A stretch of 64,000 bases of DNA from assembly GCA_036365145.1 (NCBI GenBank), contig JAEOAD010000029.1:23578501-23642500 (forward strand). Direction: 5' to 3'. Source of the DNA: Orientallactaga sibirica (taxonomy: Eukaryota > Chordata > Mammalia > Rodentia > Dipodidae). The translations under genes and the position numbers were made by a program. A model generated the notes under the pieces. The model worked only from the letters and a program-made list of their open reading frames with translations, had not been told where the DNA came from and searched no databases. Positions 1 through 10,668 of the stretch are shown in pieces (position 1 is the first letter of the stretch; each line of letters starts with the position of its first letter).

Positions 1-850
1 ATGATATACAAATGGAGAAAGACTTATTTCATAGCTTGCTAACTTAAGCAATCACTCAACCATTGGGATCTCATGAAGCTGAAAAGTTTTTTCACTTGGT
101 GAAGACACAACATCTATGAAAGTTCAAGGTACTTGGTGAACAACTATATGCAAATGTCTCTGGAGAACTTCAGGAGGAAGAGGCTGGTGGGAGCAGTACT
201 AGAAAGATGCTGTGGCATATATTTTGGGGGGAGGGAGGGAGTGGTGTAGCATTTTGAGTGCAAGAAAAATTCTGGAGAGAAGCAATGTTATGGAAGTCTT
301 CAGAAAGCTACCTTGGATATGTTCAGATAGATTAATTTTACATATGACTGAAATCTGAGAAAAATTACAAGGCTATTTCTGTAGTCCACTGATGGTAGTA
401 TGGGATATGCATGTATGTATGTATGTATGACTGAGCTATCATGACTGTATGGACCATAAAAGGAAAGCAAGTAAAAATTAAAAGTGTTTTGGACTTGTTG
501 AGTATGTTAAACTTTCATATACTAATTTGTAACTTATAAATAAATATAAAAACATTTTAGTTACAAAAGTTCTAGCACAAATATGAACACATTATAGTTC
601 CATACATCTGACATGCACATTCTTTACAGTTGAATTTATCTGAAATTACTACTCCATTTATTCTTGATACTACTTTAGGGTTAATAAAATGTTCTTTAGT
701 GAACTTCCTTTTCTCATGCAGAAATTGTTAACATTTAATAATTGACTGTTGTACCTTTCTTTGACATTTTTGTATTAATATTTCTCTTTCTATAGAGCTT
801 CTACCAGAAAAATTCAAAAATTTTTAAACTTATTACACTCTCTTTTAAAC
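1..850. other. unique AT-rich DNA, no gene seen
   Basis: No recognisable repeat or coding signal, apart from a short ATGT microsatellite near 410-430. Stops are frequent in all frames. Confidence 0.6.
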
Positions 851-852
851 AC

Positions 853-950
853 ATGATCTTGCTACATTGCCCAGGATGGTCTTAAACTCCAAGGCTCAGG
901 CAAGTTGGCAAGACTGGAAATGCACATATGCTGCCCTATGTGTCAAGGTT
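853..950 (-). repeat. old 7SL-derived SINE fragment (PB1/FLAM-like)
   Basis: Read on the minus strand, the piece resembles the middle of an Alu/B1-type left monomer: on the plus strand it shows a 'ttgcccaggatggtcttaaa' stretch, the inverse of the usual 7SL-like 'gagaccagcctgggcaa' motif. It lacks the younger rodent B1 diagnostic sequence seen elsewhere in the window, so it is probably a proto-B1 or early monomer. The ends are uncertain because of divergence. Confidence 0.5.
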
Positions 951-3150
951 TTAATTATGTGCTTTGCATATCTCATTATCAGAATGCAAGAAGCTGTACA
1001 GCAGAAGGTTCTTCTGCAGGTATTCCATAGAGGTGTTACTTCCCAGTTTAGAAGTAAAATAACAATCCAATAAACTCCCCTTGAGTTGAATTGGCAGGTG
1101 TCAGTAAAATCCCGTCCTCTTCAGATTTTATTTTATTGTATTTTTCTAGAAGTGAAATATCCCTAAGTGTCTACTTCTGAAAACTCACTTTTTTTTTTTT
1201 GAGGGCTGAATTCTATAAACATGAGACTAAACAGAAATATCAAATTGTACATTTTTCCACAGGAAGAAACAAACAAAAATATTATTTAAGGAATTGATAA
1301 TGACTGAACAGGTTATGGAAGCAAGAGGCACAGAATAAATCTTTGACAATAATCACTGGGATATAGTACACACTGTTAGGGGGTGAAGTGCCTGACAAAA
1401 ATGTATTGTTCATCTTTTTCTACTTGATATCTTTCCTGTTTTCACCTATTATCATTAACTTATTGTATAGCATTTAACTGATAAAAATACTATGAGAAAT
1501 GGAAGGAATTTCAAAACAACAAGGCCATTTAAATAAAGATTAAAAAATATGTTTTAAACTCTGCTCCTATAAAATTAACTTGTATATTATACTGACAATG
1601 TTTTTCTGAATGTATAAAATGTACTTGTTTTAAATGTATATAAATTCAATATATGTTTTCTTAACTATAAAATCATTATAATAAAACCCTTGAAAAGAAA
1701 ACCTTTTTAACAGTGACTATGTGCCTTCCCCTTAGTGGCATGGAAGTCAATTAAGGTGATTTGGTCAAAGAAGTTGGGGTAGATAGAAATTAATAAGTCA
1801 GGAAGGATCAGGCTGTGGTCACAGTGAAATAACAGTGAAAAATTCATAAGGCATGAAACAACAATGGAGTTCATTAGTCTGCATACTTAGCAAGTTGATT
1901 TAAAAATTTAGAGCCTCTGTCTTTGATCTGGAGAAGTGTCTTCATTCTGGGCATTCAAAGGAATCCAGACCTCTTTTCACATTGGACTTGGGTAATAACA
2001 GACAGATGACACTTATATCTGTCCTCAAAACAATGATTTCTATACTTACTGCTACCTATCTACTGTGTGGAAAAAATCAGCTAATGTATTTTTAAAATAG
2101 TGGACATTACTTCTGTAAATAAAATGTAAGAAATGAAAATATGAGGCCTTCTCACACAGTTATTTATATCTATATGTATTTGGTTCTTAGGTGAAATTTT
2201 CAGAATGTAATTGAAGTCAAAATGCAAGGTGCTAAGTATGTTAGCATATAATGTGTGATGTTATAGTACAGAATAATAAAAGTTAAATACCACAGTGACA
2301 TGATTCACAGAGAAAGGAATTAATGAAATACATTTCAATCATATGCTTTATTCTTTCTTATTTTTCACAAGATAAACTTATTTCTGTAATATCTATAATT
2401 CTGGTTGAATATTGTACATACCATAGACTATTGCATAATGTAATATGCAAAATAAATTGGAGTATGTTCAGAACTGAGCTCTGTACCTTTGAGAGTGCTG
2501 TGATGAACTTCTCTAGCACATGGCTTATCTCCTGCCCCATCCACACCCTTCTCAGTCTGATAAAGACATGTATATAAAGGCATCTGGGGAATTTTGACAA
2601 GATCAAATAAGACAATATGCAAAAAGGAACTAATGGTTTTAGAAAGAAATAAACCAAGTTCTGAAGGACTTGCAAGCCAGTGAATTAAAGATATTTGTCA
2701 ACATGTGTGGATAGATAAATTTGGTAAGGTCAAAGACAAGATACAGAATTAAAATGGAGAGATTTCAGGGAGGAGCAGTTTGAATCACCTCCTTCCCGAA
2801 GCCTACTAAAGTGGGCAACAAATAGATGAATCCACACACAAGAACGTCTACACAAATATTAATGTAGCCCCAAATTCTTCTCATGTACTCTGAAAACTAC
2901 AACCTGCAAGATATCATAACATGGAACACAGGGGTCACAGCATCTTTGTAAGCAAGACGAGGCTCTCAAGTTCTGTTTACCATCATTGTGAATATTTTGA
3001 CACTTGGGAACCCTTGAATTCTGAGCTGTAGGAAGGCCAGCGTGAAGTTATTTATATCAGCCACAATTATAGAAAAATTCTCCATTTTGGACTTGAGATA
3101 GTTCTGAAATAGCTTAGTTCTGGGTATAAAAAGCAAGTGCCGGTCATGCC
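951..3150. other. unique AT-rich DNA, no gene seen
   Basis: About 2.2 kb without a recognised repeat. Short overlapping open frames at 2323-2675 occur on both strands and have no recognisable domain, so I treat them as chance. Confidence 0.55.
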
Positions 3151-3151
3151 A

Positions 3152-3223
3152 GCAAAACAAAACAAAACAAAACAAAACAAAACAAAACAAAACGAAACAA
3201 AACAAAACAAAACAAAACAAAAC
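3152..3223. repeat. (AAAAC)n microsatellite
   Basis: About 14 near-perfect AAAAC units with one G interruption near 3194. On the opposite strand it reads as repeated phenylalanine, cysteine and leucine codons, which creates a spurious small open frame. Pentanucleotide tracts of this type often start from the A-rich tail of a SINE, but no SINE body is visible directly upstream. Confidence 0.95.
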
Positions 3224-3269
3224 AGGAGGAGGAGGACAAGTAGTTACCCTTTTCAGGGACAGTTACTAC

Positions 3270-3722
3270 TGAAGGGTTAATAGACTTTCCTGAAAACTAA
3301 AGGGAACTAAAGAGTTAATAACTATCCCTAAGAACAACAAGCAATAAAACTTCAGAAGCATAGCCTTCACAGGCCTGTCTACTCCCAAATGATAAACTAA
3401 ACTTCCCTTAGCTCAGAAACCCTTAAGGGAACAAAAACTGGTGGGTTATCCTCCCTAGACAACTTGACTAATAAGGTTACTCTGAGAAAGGACACAAATA
3501 ACTAGAGTTCCTTATCTACTTCTCTTGAACCTACAGCTGTTACATTCTGTTTTCCTTGGGATCCCCTTTATAAGCTTGCACCCCAGCCTGGCCCCACACT
3601 TCAGCCTACATCCCGCAAGAAAGCTGAGGTCCCTACTGTTTTTTTCTCTTAATAAACAGTCTTATCTACTGAGATCAAAGTCCGGTGTTCTCTTCTTGCT
3701 TTTCTCTCACACTTTCTTTACA
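3270..3722 (+). mobile_element. probable solo endogenous-retrovirus LTR
   Basis: The segment begins TGAAGGG and ends TTTACA, the usual TG...CA termini. It has LTR promoter and polyadenylation landmarks in the right order: a TATA-like TTTATAAG at 3567-3574, then AATAAA at 3651-3656, then a T/C-rich stretch before the end. The flanks are ACTAC (3265-3269) and ACCAC (3723-3727), a possible 5-bp target duplication with one mismatch. There is no internal region beside it, so it is best read as a solo LTR formed by recombination between two LTRs. Gamma-type ERV1 is my guess for class; a different LTR class is possible. Confidence 0.65.
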
Positions 3723-3991
3723 ACCACCAATTGTATGTGTAGAGGAAATAGAACTGAAAATGAGAGCAGACCCTGCTTCTCCACTCCCACCCCTAAGGTG
3801 ACAGCTGGCTGTAGGTAGTCCTAAACAGGCTATACAGAATTGACCAGGCAGGTATGTATTCTTCCTGACACACTACTCATACAAAAGCCTTAGAAGAAAA
3901 CTTTCACAGAAATAGCTTACAAAGAAGGACCATGTTTACTGAAAGTATTTTAAGAAATAAATACTTGTAAGACATGTAACAATTAGTTTGT

Positions 3992-4170
3992 GAGCTGGAG
4001 AGATGACTTAGTGGTTAAGGAGCTTGCCTGCAAAGTCAAAGGACCCCGTTTCAACTTCCCAGTACCCATATAAAACCAGATGCACATGGTGGTGCAAGCT
4101 AGAGGCCTGAATGCACCCATTCTCTATCAGCCTTTCTCCCTTTCTCAAATAAATTAATAAAAAATACAAA
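3992..4170 (+). repeat. tRNA-like SINE (B2-superfamily, DIP-like)
   Basis: Head GAGCTGGAGAGATGACTTAG with a tRNA-type box A region (TGACTTAGTGGTTAAGG), a degenerate box B, the body words 'ccagatgcaca' and 'cacccattctct', a CT-rich stretch and an AAATAAATTAATA tail. Flanking duplications AATTAGTTTGT (3981-3991) and AATTAGCTTGT (4171-4181) differ at one base and fix the insertion boundaries. Confidence 0.9.
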
Positions 4171-4181
4171 AATTAGCTTGT

Positions 4182-4705
4182 TATAAAAATACTTCCTGTT
4201 AATAAACCATGATAACACTGATATTAACTTTGTACCTGAACAATATCACCAAGTAAATTTGCTTCTAATAGAAAACAAATCAGTTGCAGTGCTGACAATG
4301 GAGTTGGAGAAGGTTGTTGGCATGAGGTGGAATGTGCTGCTATTGCTGTTGTAAAATATATATGAGATGAACAGATTAAAAGGAGAAAACTCTATGTTGA
4401 TTCATGGTTTTAGAAGGCTTAGTGCATTTCTTCCAGGCCTGTGTCAGGGCAATTTATAATGGTAATGAGGTGAGGGTAAGAGAGAGGAAGGGAGACAAGA
4501 AGGGTTAAGCTTCTCTGCATCTCCTTCAAAGGCATGACCTTAATGACCTCACTTCTTCCCACTAGCCCTTACCTCCTAATTGTTACAGCTTTTCCAAATA
4601 GCACCACAGGCTTGTACCAACCCTTCAATATACAAGTCTTTGGAGGAAAATTCCAATTTCAAACTGTAAGACAGAGGTAAACCTTTTCATTAAAAATATT
4701 TATTT
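4182..4705. other. unique sequence, no gene seen
   Basis: No recognisable repeat or coding signal in this stretch. Confidence 0.5.
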
Positions 4706-4706
4706 T

Positions 4707-4851
4707 GGAGCCAGGCGTGGTTGGGCACGCCTTTAATCCCAGCACTCGGGAGGCAGAGGTAGGAGGATCGCCGAGAGTTTTAGGCCACCCTGAGAATACA
4801 GAGTGAATTCCAGGTCAGCCTGGGCTAGAGTGAGAACCTACCTCGAAAAAC

Positions 4852-4895
<44 letters not shown>
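4707..4895 (+). repeat. B1 SINE with long A tail
   Basis: 7SL-derived B1 in sense orientation: GCCAGGCGTGG head, 'tttaatcccagcactcggga', 'ggcagaggtaggaggatcgc', then 'gtgaattccaggtcagcctg' and 'agtgagaacctacctcgaaa', followed by about 45 A residues. The 'accctgagaatacagagtgaa' segment is shared with the other B1 copies here and differs from the mouse consensus, supporting a non-murid rodent. Confidence 0.95.
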
Positions 4896-4899
<4 letters not shown>

Positions 4900-4961
4900 G
4901 GATAAGAAAGAAAAAAAAATTCATTGGGATTAAAAAAAAAAAAAAAAAAAAAAACCTAACA

Positions 4962-5166
4962 GGGCTGGGGAGATGGTTCCACAGTTAATGCCACTTGCTA
5001 ACAAAGTTTGCAAGCCTAGGGTTTAATTCCTCAGTACCTACATTAACAGGTGGACAAAATGGCACATGCATTTGGAGTTTATAGTGGCAAGAGGGCTTGG
5101 CATGCCCAAACACTCATATTCGTATTCATTCTCTCTTCTCTCCCTCTTTCTTAAAAAATATATACA
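4962..5166 (+). repeat. tRNA-like SINE (B2-superfamily)
   Basis: GGGCTGGGGAGATGG head, diverged box A/B region, 'tggcacatgcatttggagtt' body and CT-rich segment before a TTAAAAAATA tail. It lies directly after A-rich tracts trailing the upstream B1 (4915-4954), so it probably inserted in or near that A tail. Confidence 0.85.
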
Positions 5167-5645
5167 CATATTATTAAAAGAAAAGCATTCATTAATGTTA
5201 ATATTCAGTACATATTTACTGTCTTTAATGTTACCTAATATTATTATGGCAGGGATATCAGCGGCAATAAAGGTGTTTTTGAAAAGCATTAAATATGTGT
5301 TGAAAACAAATTCACATCCTTTGAAGACTTGATAAAATCAACTAAAATATTCGTTATAAAGTTATTATGACTGTTATGATTGTGACTATACATGGAGTGA
5401 TTTTATATAATGGAGTAAAAGGCCATTGTTGTACTAACTGTAAGACTATAAAGGTCTAGAAAATTCAAAATATGCATAAATTTGACTACTATGTTCATTG
5501 AAAAAGATGAAAATCAACAGAGAATGGAACAAATTGAACTTTGTTCTTAAAGCAAACAAGCTTAGTTAGTATATGTTGCAGGTTTATTCTAGATTAATTT
5601 TTTATATCAGTGATTACTTCCACAAAATATTTCTGCCTAAGGGGA
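5167..5645. other. unique AT-rich DNA, no gene seen
   Basis: Small overlapping open frames on both strands have no recognisable domain. Confidence 0.5.
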
Positions 5646-5649
5646 CCAA

Positions 5650-5862
5650 AAATGCAAGCTCATCAGGCTATAGGCCTATAGTTCTCTTTTTGTATCTTTG
5701 TCTGTTTTGGTATTAGGGTGATGCTAGCTTCATAAAAAGCGTTGGAGAGCATTCCTTGTTCTCTGATTATGTGAAATAGTTTGAGAAAAAATCATTTCTA
5801 TTCTTCAATGAAGGTTTGATAGAATTCAGCTGAGAAGTCATCTGGTCCTGGAGTTTTTTCTA
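5650..5862 (-). mobile_element. LINE-1 ORF2 fragment (reverse-transcriptase N-terminal part)
   Basis: Read on the minus strand it carries L1 ORF2 wording: a 'PDDFSAEF'-like segment near 5850-5810 followed by a stretch equivalent to 'ASITLIPKPDKD' near 5730-5690. These lie in the N-terminal part of the L1 reverse transcriptase. Both ends are truncated and stops are present. Confidence 0.8.
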
Positions 5863-5864
5863 TG

Positions 5865-5924
5865 TAGTCTCAGGCTAACCTCTAATTCACAGCAATATTC
5901 CTACCTCTGCTACCAGCAGGCTTG
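5865..5924 (-). repeat. B1 SINE fragment
   Basis: The inverse of the B1 core: 'ctatgtagtctcaggctaac', then 'tcctacctctgct'. It is truncated at both sides and lies between the L1 scrap and the next SINE. Confidence 0.75.
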
Positions 5925-5936
5925 GTAAATAATTTT

Positions 5937-6173
5937 TTAAAATATTTTATTTTTATTTATTTACTTATTCAGATGGAGCAAACGCGCGTGCGAGAGAGAC
6001 AAAGAGAGAGAGAGAGAGAATGGACACACAAGAGCCTCCACCCATTGCAAAAGAACTCCAGATGTGTGCACTCCCTTGTGCATCTGGCTAATGTGTGTCC
6101 TGGGGAATCGAACCTGGGTCCTTTGGTTTTTCAGTCAAATGCCTTAACCACTAAGCCATCCCTCCAGCCCTCA
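5937..6173 (-). repeat. tRNA-like SINE, minus strand
   Basis: Inverse of the B2-like family: TTTATTTATTT tail complement, GA-rich run (complement of the CT stretch), 'tgcatctggcta', and the head complement GCCATCCCTCCAGCCC. Flanking duplications GTAAATAATTTT (5925-5936) and GTAAGTAATTTT (6174-6185) mark the site. Confidence 0.92.
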
Positions 6174-6185
6174 GTAAGTAATTTT

Positions 6186-6546
6186 AACCATGAAGTTAGT
6201 TAAAATCATTGGTTTAACTTGTATTTTTTCTCATAAAGTGTTATTTTAATATGTTATCAAATCAAGAACTTAAAGTTTTGATATATTTTAGTTTTCTTCT
6301 TTCTAATTGTGAATATTACTTATGTCAAAATTAAACTAACTGAGAGCTATAACTTTAATTATTACATTCAAGAAAGAATCTGGGAAAGCTCTCTGCTACT
6401 GACATACTTACCTAGGCAGATTCTTGCATGCATTCATCTTCTATTTGATTTATTTTTAATAAATTACATAAATATTATACATACCTACCTCCCTTTTGTA
6501 TTTCTTTATCCTTTTATTCCTCATTGAAACTATTTTAAAACTTTTT
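6186..6546. other. unique AT-rich DNA, no gene seen
   Basis: No repeat recognised. Confidence 0.5.
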
Positions 6547-6551
6547 GTCAA

Positions 6552-6772
6552 GGCTAGAGAGATCACTTCATGGTTAAGACACTTGCCTACAGAGCCAAAT
6601 GACTTGAGTTTAACTCTCCAATACCTATGTAAAGCCAGATGCACAAAGTGGTGCATATATGAACCTGGAGTTTGTTTGCAGGGACTAAAATTCCTAACAT
6701 GCCTATTCTCTCTGTAGGTCTCTCTTCTCTCGTCTCTCTCTGCTTGCAAATAAGTAAATAAAAATATTTGAA
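6552..6772 (+). repeat. tRNA-like SINE (B2-superfamily)
   Basis: GGCTAGAGAGATCACTTCA head, 'aaagccagatgcacaaagtg', 'ctggagtttgtttgcag', CT-rich run and AAATAAGTAAATAAAA tail. It is moderately diverged. Confidence 0.9.
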
Positions 6773-7205
6773 AAAATTCTTTTGTGATCACATTTAAAAT
6801 TAGTTGCTAAATTCAATTATTTCATTTTTAAAAATCATTTTGTATATAAATATTTGAGAATATACGTTTCATTTAATTACTACCTCAGCATTATTCCTAG
6901 GATTTAAATAAACCAGTTTCTAATGCCATTATAAATGTTTTTCATTATCTGTTAATATTTATGTAACCCATGAATCACTTATACTTGTTTTAATATTATA
7001 ACAATACATTTAATAATTATTAGTCACATTAATTTTATGTTGGGATCCAAATCTATAGAATTTCAAATGAGAAAAATATTTGAGACATCATGTATGGCCT
7101 AGTACACTATACAGTTTAACAAGTTTCATGTATCATTGTTGGAAATTTTCATGTATATCTACTGAATTACTTTAATCTAAATAATTGTTTAACTTTAAAT
7201 ATATA
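6773..7205. other. unique AT-rich DNA
   Basis: No repeat or coding signal recognised. Confidence 0.5.
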
Positions 7206-7207
7206 TT

Positions 7208-7352
7208 TGGTTTTTCAAGATAGGGTCTCACTCTAGTCCAGGCTGACCTGGAAATCACTATGTAATCTCAGGGTGGCCTTGAACTCATTGCAATCTTCCT
7301 ACCTCTGTCTCCCGAGTGCTGGGATTAAAGGCATGCACCACCACGCCCAGCT
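7208..7352 (-). repeat. B1 SINE, minus strand
   Basis: Almost complete inverse B1: 'agggtctcactctagtccag', 'ctcagggtggccttgaactc', 'cccgagtgctgggattaaag', 'caccaccacgcccagct'. Confidence 0.95.
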
Positions 7353-7374
7353 TAACTTTAATTATATTTTATTT

Positions 7375-7518
7375 TTTGCAGCAGCAGCATCTTACTGTAG
7401 CACAGGCTGACCTGTAACTCACTATGTACTCTAGGCTGGCTTGGGACTCATAGTGATATTCCTATGTCAATATTTTCATTAATAGAATAAAAGGTATGCA
7501 CCATTACACCTGTTAATT
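7375..7518 (-). repeat. older diverged B1-like SINE, minus strand
   Basis: It follows the B1 order at lower identity: 'agcacaggctgacctgtaac', 'tctaggctggcttggga', and 'gtatgcaccattacacc'. The poorer match suggests an older insertion than the adjacent B1. Confidence 0.7.
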
Positions 7519-7955
7519 TGTTTTAATATGATAAAATTCTCTTGTAGCATTGTAAGTTTAACCTATTAGTTAGGAAACAAAGTAAAATTATGATTTTTAT
7601 CCTTACTTTTATATCAACTTTTATTTCAGGTAATTTTCAATATTCTTTAGTGAATTTTTAAGTAGTTTTATTATTTGTTATAATCTAGCACAGTTCAAGT
7701 TCTTAACAAGATGAAGTAATGTTTTTGCTTTTTATCTAGTATTTATTTAGTTTGATGTCTATTTAATTTTGTAATAATAAGTAACAATGTAACCATAGAA
7801 AATCTGTTCAGGTTAATATTTGATTTATGTTTTTAATTCTTTTTTTAAGTAACTCTGTTTTGTCATATGTAAATTATAGTTAGGAGCATAAAGCAATATG
7901 TTAAAATATAACTATTCTCTAGTGAAAGAGAAAGAGGAGAAAGGTGATTATTTTT
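7519..7955. other. unique AT-rich DNA
   Basis: No repeat or coding signal recognised. Confidence 0.5.
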
Positions 7956-8406
7956 TAGTAGTCAGCTAGGGGAGGACCAAGGACAACTGAAGACAGCAGA
8001 GCTAAAAAGAGACAATATTTTGGCTTTTACTCCCTGGTCAAACAAGCCACAAGAGATAATGGGAAACTTCTAGCATGTTCTGCCCTGTTCTTTGGTAAGT
8101 TACCTGTCTTCTCATCAGGGAGGACACAAATACACGGAAAATGACTCAAAAGTCAGTGGACAATCTGCAAGAGGAAAGTCAAATAATCCTCAGTCTTTCC
8201 ATAAAAGCCACTTGGTCAGCAAGTCCATAACTCATTCTAGCAGAAAACACCAACACTGAGGGTGCCATTGGGATCCTCCTAGGTCCCTAGAGTCTCCCCT
8301 GAAGAGCCACTGTTGACTTCCAAAAGTACATATTTGATTAAATAATGGTTATCTGCTTGGTCTTAAACACTCATAGAGAAAAGTATAACCAAAAAAACAA
8401 AAGGGT

Positions 8407-8442
8407 ACATCAAGTATTACATGGACATCAAGTATTACATGG
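8407..8442. repeat. 18-bp perfect tandem duplication
   Basis: ACATCAAGTATTACATGG occurs twice with no spacer. It lies inside the ERV-like stretch. Confidence 0.95.
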
Positions 8443-9184
8443 ATAACCATTTCCCACTATTTTCTTCCTGGAAATGAAAATAGCTATTCAGATTCAAATC
8501 AACAGACTTTGTGACTTTTACCAGGATTCATCACTCTGAGTCAAGTTTCAAAAAAAAAAAAAAAAAAAAAAAAAAAAGGAAGAAAAGCCTGAGACCAGAC
8601 TCAGACAGATAAGTGTGTTCTCCCTTTCATCATACAGCATGACATTTTCTGTCCTCATTTCTGTCCAGCTTTTCCATTCTACTTGCCTATACTCAGGATG
8701 ACAACCCACTCCTTGTATGGGCTCAAGAAGATGTAAAATTGCAATTAGACAAACTGCTGGGTTTGTGGACTTCCATGGTGAATAGTCCCTCTTCAAAGAG
8801 ATGACTGGAACCAATTATTAACCAGGAGAGAGCTAGCTCTCCCACCTTAACTCACATGGGGTATACCTCAATGTTCTATTAATTCTACTGGTAATGAACA
8901 GGGACACACACAAAAAAAAAAACTTCAAAAGATGAAACTGACAAAGCCCTACTAAGGTATGTTGGCCCCCTCACTAGAAGTTCTAGTCCCAAGGTAAGGG
9001 AGACTAGCCATAGATATCAAGATGGTTATTTCCTAATCTGGGATACATATATATGTATAAGTCAAAAGGTTCCCTTATGCTTGGAACAATGAAACCACAT
9101 TTGTTCAAAATATCCCATTAATATTCATTACCTATGACTTATGCCAAAACAACATTGTCCTCCAATCATCAGAATGGTTTGGTA

Positions 9185-9660
9185 CTGAATGGGTCCTGAG
9201 GCCAGAAGTATGTTGGACAGCCCCTAATGGCACTGAGTGACTCTTTGGTACTAACTTTGGCCCTTGTTATCCCCAGAATATATTAGAAGGTGCACACTGG
9301 GAATTCCATGTATGCAGGGACAAGTGAAAACCTTTGATAGCCCATCCAATTTACCTGTATTGATGGACTAAAAGTGCTTTTCACTGGTGTGATCATTTAG
9401 CCTCTGTTTTTATTCCATCTGTTGGCTTAAAAGATGTCATCCAGCACATAGAAACTCTCAAATGATGAGAAAGGCAATTACACAATTTGCATGGCACTGG
9501 ACATCCTTAAAGCAGCCCAGGGCAGTACATGCATAATTATCAGGGCTGAATGAGGTGCATATGCTCCTGATAACTCTGTAATGTCTCACCTGCTTTACAA
9601 GATCTAGAGGAACAGATTTAGACTATGTCAGACACCACTGTGCCATTCTGTGAATGGTTC
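9185..9660 (+). pseudogene. retroviral envelope (env) pseudogene fragment
   Basis: Translated fragments across this segment show a surface-subunit C-terminal look (tryptophan- and cysteine-bearing 'CWTAPNGT'-like word near 9213-9236). A proline/glycine-rich step before a helix-forming region follows near 9415-9460. A region equivalent to the conserved transmembrane-subunit ectodomain around its cysteine cluster lies near 9490-9650. Several in-frame stops and frame changes interrupt it, and no full-length frame remains, so it cannot encode a functional envelope. The reading is from pattern memory, not alignment. Confidence 0.45.
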
Positions 9661-10498
9661 TGGAAGTTAGTCTTAAGGATTTTCATGGTGGAAAAAGAGT
9701 ATACTTGTTATAATCTTAATATTTTTTTTTAATCTTCAGACCCTCTGTACACAATTGCTGTTTTATGTCTGCTTGTTTACAGGCAGCTCATACTCAGAAG
9801 GTCAATGAACAATATAACTCCACTTATGCAGGCCCCCTTGATCACCCTTTGAGAGCTAATCATTCATCAGTTCTAATAGGGTGGCTGACCATTCCTACAG
9901 TGTTAAATTTCCCAGACCCCAAGACAGACCCCAATCCTTTATTTTACTAGATTATGTAACCCTCTTTTATACTGGGTTCTGAAAAATAGACCAAAGAAGC
10001 AAAACCTATATACAGATGACAGTGAAACATCTGAATGACTCACACATTTTTCTCTTGGGACTTTACACATCCCCCCTCTGGGAGAGACTCCACTGCCATA
10101 TTCTATGACCCATTCAGCACTAAGTAACTAAGTAACTATCATTGTCCCCTTTGGGGGTAAGTAGGAGCAAGGCAGTCACTTTTATGTAGTCAGCTAGGGA
10201 GAGCCGAAGGAGGGAACAAAAAAAAAAAAGTAACACCTCCTCCTTTAGTAGAACCCTAAGCCCTACTCAGGTGTACAGGCCTCTTCCATACTTTTCCTCT
10301 GAGTTCAGACCATTGGGGCAGCACATACCTGAAACCTGGTTCTGTGGCTTGTGAATTAGAAATGAAAATTGTCCTTCCTGGATCAATGTGGTTTGCCACG
10401 TGAAACATCATCATAGGCAGGGAAGGAATTCAGAAATCTCATTACGCATCCCACTGAAGAGGAAATACTGACTGGAAACAATTTCTAAAATCTAATTC

Positions 10499-10668
10499 CT
10501 TTTTTTTTTTTTTTTTTTTTTTTGGGTTTTTGAGGTATGGTCTCACTCTAGCCCAGGCTGACCTGGAATTTACTATGTAGTCTCAGGGTGGCCTTGAATT
10601 CACAGTGATCCTCCTACCTCTGCCTCCTGAGTGCTGGAATTAAAGGCATGCACCACCACACCCGGCCT
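10499..10668 (-). repeat. B1 SINE, minus strand, with T tract
   Basis: A T run (tail complement) is followed by the full inverse B1 order: 'ggtctcactctagcccaggc', 'ctatgtagtctcagggtggc', 'gtgatcctcctacctctgcc', 'caccaccacacccggcc'. It appears little diverged and close to complete. Confidence 0.96.

Larger units (their letters stand above)
7958..10460 (+). mobile_element. decayed endogenous retrovirus remnant with Env-like traces
   Basis: Two segments near 7958 and 10186 begin with nearly the same word, GTAGTCAGCTAGGG followed by 'gagg(a)/gag' and 'cc(a/g)aagga', consistent with the starts of two related LTRs. Between them, about 1.5 kb is less AT-rich than its surroundings. In plus-strand frames broken by many stops it carries residues reminiscent of a retroviral envelope: a surface-subunit-like region near 9185-9300 and transmembrane-subunit-like heptad and disulphide regions near 9410-9650. 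I see no gag or pol. The order of pieces after 9750 is unclear. Class is uncertain (gamma-like ERV1 or related). Confidence 0.5.

Noticed and set aside
2966..3220. open frame with repeated 'FVLFC' text
   Set aside because: Translation of the (AAAAC)n microsatellite.
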